A stretch of 64,000 nucleotides of DNA from Rostratula benghalensis (taxonomy: Eukaryota > Chordata > Aves > Charadriiformes > Rostratulidae), in NCBI GenBank assembly GCA_013399305.1, contig VXAI01000021.1:4760171-4824170 (forward strand), read 5' to 3'. The notes below the pieces were generated by a model. That model saw only the letters and a list, made by a program, of their open reading frames with translations. It searched no databases and was not told the origin of the DNA. Position 1 is the first letter of the stretch, and every line of letters starts with the position of its first letter. The translations under genes and the position numbers were made by a program. This document shows, in pieces, positions 57,101 through 64,000 of this stretch.

Positions 57101-59985
57101 CTTTCCCAAAAGGTACCTCTCAAATTGTGCTTTAGCCAGAATACTGCGTTAGCTAGATGAGCTATTCCCACCGTAAATTGTGGAGACAGGGATGCTAAGT
57201 ATGTAACATGCAAGACATGTTTGGACCACGATATGCTATACCATCAGTTATGACTGGGTTATCTGAGTGATAACATAATATAAGCTTCAAACTATTTTTC
57301 CCTTCTCTTTATCTAGTGTTATATATATTCACATTCTCCATGGAGCAATGGATTGTGAGAAAGACACATGGGAAGATTGTGTGTAGGAAGGGAAACTCCT
57401 TATAACTTTCTGTAATTCTGCAATTTTCCATAGTTACCTTTGTTAGCAGTTTGTTTATAATTTTTTTCTAAACACTTAACAGACACAGAATAACAGATGA
57501 AAAAAGCAGAACACAACATCACTGAGAGATTGTTTTAATTATGATGGTCAACAGAAAGACAGTTCAGCAGTGCAAGGGAAAAACAGATGGAAGCAGCAAT
57601 TCTACAATCATATGAGGTTAAGATTAGTTTTTAGCAGAATCTGTAATAGCTAAAAAACATCTCTTCACATTGTATTTTAAAGGCAAAGTACTTCTAAAAT
57701 AGTTGTTTTGTCTAGCATTCTGCAGATGGGGAGAGTTTGGGGATTTTTTTACAGGATAATTATCTCTAATGAAGTAGTTTATGGATAAGACCATTGCTGA
57801 AATAAAACTGTTGGCTACTTTTGCCTGCAGCTTCTACGTCAGAATCCTGTATACATTCATTAACTCTAGCTTCCTCCTTTCTTACTAATCTTATTCATTA
57901 ATGAATACTGTGGGTTTCTTTATTACGTCTTCTTCATCCTGGATCATTACAGGGTCACTGAATACAGTTCTTCCCTGTGGGTATATACTAGCTGGTTTTG
58001 TTCATTTTACAACATCATAATTATGGAGAAACAGAGGCTGCAAATTATGAAAACAATTTAGTTTAATTTAGATTCAGTGTCAGCTGTAGGGAAAAAAAAT
58101 CCATTTATGCACCCACATTGCTGGCTTTATTTTTTGCCTTGCTTTTAATAGAAAGGGACCTGGTATTACTGATCCAATGCCTCATACAAGGTAGGGATCT
58201 TGTGTTCCTTCTTCATAGCCAGTTGGATTTGAGATGTTAGTACATTTTAAATGAAATTATTCTTACATCACCAGGCAAATGCACCTGAGGTCCTGAGCAG
58301 CAGCAGCTCTGGAGTGAGTGAGTGTGATGGTGGGTTCCCTTGAGGACTGCGCTGCGTGCGAAGGCACTGTCTATGAGCATGAAAGAAACTGAGAGCGCTG
58401 CTGCTCCAGGCCTCTGGCTCTGTTCGGGTTTCTCCTCTCTTGTGCCGTGAGCTGGACGAGGTCATGGCTACCATGGGTGAGGTAGGGGCTGTTTGTTGCC
58501 AAAATGACTTGTGGTTCTCTCTTTTGCTGTATGTGCTGTCAGTGGAAACAGCAGCTTCTTAAAGAAGACAACTGACTCCTCTGGTTTTCAGACCAGTTAC
58601 TTCTTTTCTTAACACACTGGTGTGGAATTGGTTTCCCATCAATGACGGCTAAGTGTGGACTGCCCCTGTTTTCCCTTCCTAACTTTGCAAAGTCAGGGGC
58701 AGCAAACCTTACTTTACGTACACAGTGTCTGCTACAACACACGTCCTTGTGCTGCTTATATACCTCAGGATGACCCTGGGAATATATAGTTGTGCTTTTG
58801 AGAGGTATAGTTACCAGCAGATGCAGGCACTTTCTCTGATTCTTCAAGAAAAATGGAGAAGGGGAAGTACACATCTTTCACTGGTCAGCAGTAGAAATGA
58901 TCGACTCTAGGTGTAGTATTGCACTAATCTCACCAGTGTAGTTGGCACTTAAAGCCAAAGGTGACAGGTACTTTATGGTATTTTTACAACAGACAAAGCA
59001 GGTACTGAGTGCAGATTGCCAGACAGCGCTGCTGTTGAGCCTCAGTTATTTCTGCCCACAGCACATCCATTATTCCGGTCCTTAGACCCTGATCACCAGG
59101 AATCGGCTACGGCACGAGTGCTGCAGCAAGAACAAATCCCTGAAGTGTCTGAGGGCTGTAAGCCCATTTCACCTCTACCCATGCATCAAATATGAACTCA
59201 TATCTTTGATGGCTTAACTTTCTGCACCGCTAGTTTCCAGCCCTCTCTGTAATGCTCTTATTTCTGCATGGGTCACAGGGGAGTCTCTCAGCCTTTTAAT
59301 CTGTAGCTTATTGTTTAAAGATTTAGTTGTTTTGCAAGGCTACTGACAACGTTGTTCCCAGGCCAGCATCTGGGTTTCCCCCCCAGTGTCCACTACTTCT
59401 CCAACTGGGTGCCTTACCTGTGATGAAGCTGTTTTGAAGGATTCAGGTCATTTGCAAATGTCATCTTAAAACTTCATTTTTCTTGTTTACAGTGGAAATG
59501 CGTGAGAGAAAATGAGGTGTAACAGCAAGCGCCTTGATGTTGCAGAAAAACCTTTTTTTTTTTTCTTTTTTTGGGTAGGAGTGTCTTGTTTCCATGGATA
59601 CCCTTTGTTAAGATTCCTGCTGTTGGGATGAACTTTAATCCTGCAGGTACCAGAGGATGCCCAGTGGTGGGACGGTTTGGTCTCAGGCAGGGGGTGGGGG
59701 CAGGATATTTGCACAAAGCATCAGCGCCTGTTTTCTGAGCTCTGCTAATTCCTCCTCATTTTAAAGAAAGCAATCTCACATTTCTTTCTCTGCCTTCTTC
59801 ACCCTCCAGCATATTTCCCCCACTTCAGGGACACACCACCATAACAGGAAAATTAATTAAGCCCAGAAACCATAAAGAAAATGCTGATCTTTTTTCTGCC
59901 ACCAAATCAAGATAGTATAGCCAAGGGAACACCAAGCACCTTGCCCCTACCCTCTGTTCACACAGTGAACAGCCTGTATTCTGCT

Positions 59986-60053
59986 AAAAAAACCCCCAAC
60001 AAACAAACAAACAAATAAAAAACCCCAAACCCACCCAAACCAACCCAACCCCT
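59986..60053 (+). repeat. A/C-rich low-complexity tract
   Basis: Units of CAAA, CCAAA and CCAAC run for about 70 bases. It is a complement-type twin of the T/G-rich tract in COPB1 intron 1 and probably derives from a poly-A-like simple repeat. Confidence 0.85.
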
Positions 60054-60754
60054 GGCTCTTGGAATTGCTGTTTATTTCAAATTGAGGTATTAATATATTA
60101 ATGTTAAAAGTTTCCACCTCAGATTTTTCCCATGATTTTTTTCCTTTTCCAGATTCTCCCTCCCCCATACAGGCAGCAACAAGCTGATGGCAGGAAGTGT
60201 TAATTTTTGGTTGTTAGTGTAGCTATATTGAGATGCCACAATCTCAGGAGTGTTGGCATGTAGATGAAGTAGTAATGTTTTTACTTATTCACAGATAGAT
60301 CTGTAATAATAGGGAATAGATTCTGAAAGCCTAATGGAGGTTTGGTAACACTGACGACTTCTAGAAGTTTGCTTGGGTGTTTCTGTGAGTTTTTAACTGT
60401 GTCACATGTGGATCATTTGATTCCTTCCCTCTCTCGCCTGTGTTGAAATTGCATGTTCTTGTCAATGATGTGTGTCCAGAAGCACTAGACTTCAATCCTA
60501 TTCATGGGTATTTCTAATTTCTCATTATCTTTCTCCCTTTGGAATTGATTGAATATATCTGGGGCTTTCTCTCTTGTCACAAAAAGGAGCAATGCCGCTT
60601 GCAGCCTTTTCTCCTACTTATCTATTTCTGTAGCCATGAGGTACAAGAGAAATCTCAGCTTCTATTTTCTTCAATTTTCCGCTAAATTTCCTCTGAAGGT
60701 TATCTTTCCTGGAGGCTTCAACTGATCCATTTTCTTTTCATTTCCTTCTTCCTC

Positions 60755-60779
60755 TTTTTTTTTTTTTTTTTTTTTTTTT
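60755..60779 (+). repeat. poly-T tract (25 T)
   Basis: An uninterrupted run of 25 Ts is preceded by a C/T-rich stretch and followed about 25 bases later by a purine-rich stretch. It may be a simple repeat or the tail of an unrecognised minus-strand retrocopy. Confidence 0.9.
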
Positions 60780-63700
60780 GGCACTGCATAATGTGTTTGT
60801 GTAAAGAAGAAGAAAGGAGAGGAGAAGAAAGTACACCTTTCTGTTGACATAAAAACTCTTTGGTTCTTACTCTCCTTCTGGGCTTTCTGCTTGGATATCC
60901 TAAATACAGCCACACACCTCTTCTTTTGATAAAAGGGAATGCTGTGATGAATGAAGAATGCTGCTTCAATGAAGAATGCTCTTTGAAACAGCTTTCCTTA
61001 TGGACTTTGAATTGTGCCTTTTTGTAGCCGATCTATTGACCATATATATTCATATAATCATACCTCTTTGCTTTACTGATTTAAAATCATTTTTAATTAC
61101 TCCTTGTTTTTCTAATTAATCTGAAGCCAATGCAGCTAAAGCATATTTATCTGGTACTGGAGGGGGTATGAGGTTTGGAGGGTTGTTTCTCCTCCATAAA
61201 GATGCCCCTGTCTGCTCCTTTCTCTAGGCTGGGGACTCTTCTCACTTCTGTGAAGGGTCCATGCAGGGACAAAGAGGTCAGGTGAAGAGCAGAGCCGTTC
61301 TGGGGGTGAGAGTCACACACGTGTGCATGTAGGTGCATCATGTGTGCCCTTGCCTCTGCTGCTGAGTACAGAAATGGAGTGTGTCTGTGTGCTGGTAGTG
61401 TCCCAGACATTCAAGATACTTGAATGACTGTCTCTTTCTGTCTATCCCAGCAAGGCAGTAAAGACTGGTTGTTTGCCCTGTTCTCTGTCTTCTGATGGGG
61501 ATCATCTAGAAAAGCTTAGCAGCCTTGCTCGTTTAGAGAATTAATTGATGGCATCTTTTCCTGAGCAGGCTGTGCCCTCCGCTTTTACTTATTCCTTCAA
61601 GGCTTCATGCAAAGCTTTCTTTTCAAGCCAATTCACCTTTTGACAATTTGATCTCTCTTTCCTAGCCACTTTTCTGGACTTTTAAAATATTTTCTGACTG
61701 CTTTTGACTGTGTCTGGGAACTGTCAAGGAGTCTGGTTAGTATTTTAAAAGTATTTATTTACACAGTACATGTGCACAGCATGTAAATAACCAAATAGAT
61801 GTTGGGTAAGTCCCAGTTCATACCTCAAAACTAATGAAGGGAGATTATTTTCTCTCTCCAGTTCAGAACCTCTCCTGTCCAAAAAAATCAACCTCAGAAA
61901 TAAACCTACTTAAAGTTGTTTGTGTTAAAGGAAGACTGGACAGGTTTCAGATCAGCCTTGCTCCTGTCACGTTGTATATTCCTTTTCTGTGGGGGCTGTA
62001 GGATGGCTGGCACCAAAAAGTCTCCTTGGACAGTGGTGGCTCTATGCTAAAACCTTTGTCTCATTTAAAAGTGCACATTATGTTGCCACCACATTTTCTT
62101 AGCAGGATGAAGGATTTGGCCTGTTGGTTTCTGAGTAGAAAAGCATAACCATAAAGTCTTTGAGAAAAGCACCTTTTCTGTTAACAGCACAGCTAGTGTA
62201 GTTTTCCTACACATTTGTGTTCTGTATCTCCATCACCTGCTCATATCCTCACTGCTTTTCCTTCTGCTTCTATAAGATTTTCTAGTACCATTTCTGTATT
62301 TCTATGGGCAAGCAGCAGCATTTTGGCTGACTTGAATTTATGACTGGCAGGTCAGTAGTGACGTGCTTGTTAGTCAGCTGGTTACTCCTCCATTGTATTT
62401 GTTTTTTCCTCTTTCTGTGGCTACTTGCTTGGGTTTCTATCCTCCACCCAGCTGATTTCCATGAAGGGGAAAAAAAATATCTCAAGTAGTATGTCAAATT
62501 TGGCTGAAATCGGTGTTAACAGGAGGGGTATCCGTTTGCTTCTTATGCTGAAAAACTTCAGTGTACTCCTATTTGGCCCCAAGTCATCTTGTATTTTATT
62601 GAAATATTTTCCCAGTAGCCTTAAAAGACACTAATCATTGAGGTTTCATTCTCACTTTTCTTCCTGTGGAATTTTATTTATTCATGGAGGGGTCAATCTG
62701 ACAGGTTATACAGCATGTAGATCTTTGGTTACATGAGTTTAGTAGAAGGTCATTGTGCAGAAGATTAATAAAGTTATTTGGCTGTGTTGCATTTCCTCTT
62801 TATTCATTGTATGAGCAGTGTTGACGTGTGCAGTACACTGATACAGATTGTACTGTTTCATCCAAGTACACACAGTCCTATTCTCCCTATTTTTTGCCTT
62901 TAAAGTGAAGCACTTGTAGTTGTGAATGATGTGATTTATTTTATTAATGGTATCTTTGCTGTGGGCTGTAGCATTGAGTGTCTTTGTCCCAATGAAGTCT
63001 TTTTTATGACAATGATAATATATGACTTACTGTTTGTTTCAGCAACAAAGAGACAACTGTATTTTGCTTGTACTTATTTTTTCAGTCTTGAATTCTGTAG
63101 CCACTGCCGAAATAGACAAAATAGGCTGAGGCATATGCAAAGATCCTCATTTCAAACTTGGCATTATCTATTGGCACGTTATTTTTAACTGGAGACAACA
63201 GCTCAAGAAAACCAACCTTAAGCATATCCTTCGGTTTTAATGAAATCAGTCTGAAGTTTCAGACCAAGTTTAGCCTGTTAAATCTGTAAAGTTAATTACA
63301 ACTGTGGATTGCTGTGGTTCTTGACTGCATTAGATCACATAAAGCAAGCCCAGGGACCCGCATGGGGTTTGCTAGCAGGAGGATTCCCTATTGTACCCAG
63401 CTGCAGCTGCAGTGTGGGGTTAGGATGCAATTGCATAGGCTGGACTTCATCCAGGGTATCAGGAAGCCCTATTTAGAAAGTGGGCTGGTGCCACATGTCA
63501 CCAGGGCTGCTGTCTGCCACCCTCATGTAAGTGGCATGGGCTACCAGAAGTGGCAATGCTACCAGAATAACTCCTTCCAAACCTTGTCCTGCAGTTCTGG
63601 CTCAGCGTTGGGTCGGGCCCAGCTCTCATCAGCAGTGCTTCCTGCCTGCACTGGTGCCACTTGGAGACCTTCCACTGCAAACAGTTAACACTGCTTGGCT

Positions 63701-64000
63701 TATGAGATCTGAGGAGATGAAAGTATTTGGCCTTGTGGCTGCAGGCTATTACAAACGATTGCAGTGTGAATCAGATCCTCCGCCTACCTGTGAGGTACCC
63801 AGTTTGGGATTCTTTTCCATCCCCTGCCCACGCGAGCCTTTAGCCAAAACACTGCTACCTCTGTAAGGAAACATGCCACTGGAGGGATCAGGCTGGCACA
63901 ATGCTTTCTGGTTTGTGTTTCTGTCTCAAACACGTCATCTTTTTCTGTTCATTATAAGCTTATGATAAAGCATTGGATAGAGTGGAAATGTTTGGAGACC

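Larger units (their letters stand above)
54143..64000. other. intergenic DNA to the window end, no gene recognised
   Basis: Both strands were read for exons of RRAS2, the next gene expected from vertebrate order, and none was found (no G-box motifs such as GGGGVGKSALT or DTAGQEE). The stretch from about 56,100 to 56,700 is notably AT-rich and free of repeats. GC-richer patches at 58,270-58,500, 61,150-61,400 and 63,320-63,850 hold short ORFs without known families. Confidence 0.5.

Noticed and set aside
63314..63866. Overlapping ORFs of 124 and 111 codons near the window end.
   Set aside because: They share DNA in different frames, have no recognisable motif or splice context, and lie in a locally GC-richer patch.
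44390..64000. Search for RRAS2 exons, and for PDE3B on the left side of the window.
   Set aside because: Neither the Ras G-box motifs nor phosphodiesterase catalytic motifs were seen. Those genes presumably lie outside the window.

Overview
This is nuclear DNA from a bird. It is AT-rich, has long intergenic spacers and spliced genes with GT-AG introns, and carries several CR1 LINE fragments ending in the avian octamer tail (ATTCTATG). One intron holds a solo LTR that resembles the ERVL-type LTRs of neoavian birds. Two complete protein-coding genes can be rebuilt exon by exon. Both are on the + strand, in tandem: PSMA1 (proteasome alpha-6 position, subunit alpha type-1) and COPB1 (coatomer subunit beta). 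Their adjacency matches the vertebrate PDE3B-PSMA1-COPB1-RRAS2 neighbourhood as I know it. Neither PDE3B nor RRAS2 exons were found in the window.

Layout: 1-12,640 is an AT-rich intergenic region with a small assembly gap (4712-4812), a CR1 tail near 9.9 kb and a strong G-quadruplex motif at 12,141. A CpG-rich, TATA-less promoter (about 12,650-13,190) drives PSMA1. PSMA1 has 10 coding exons from 12,927 to 21,616 and encodes 261 aa; its first coding exon supplies only the start codon, and its fifth intron is of the minor (U12) class. A 1.2 kb spacer and a 523-base assembly gap (22,992-23,514) follow. The GC-rich COPB1 5' exon region starts right after the gap. COPB1 coding exons run from 26,569 to 44,117 (21 coding exons, 953 aa, the same length as human), and its first intron inside the coding region is GC-AG. 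The introns contain an LTR (35.6-36.1 kb), a CR1 (37.4-38.1 kb) and a reverse CR1 tail (40.9 kb).

From 44.4 kb to 64 kb the window is intergenic. It holds a composite CR1 block at 52.75-54.14 kb and simple repeats, and no gene I can support.

The two genes are unrelated housekeeping functions: protein degradation by the 20S proteasome and COPI vesicle coat assembly. No new multi-gene system is visible. The best second-look items are the U12 intron of PSMA1, the GC-AG intron of COPB1, the G-quadruplex motifs around both promoters, a possible spliced uORF in COPB1, and a few unexplained ORFs on both strands.
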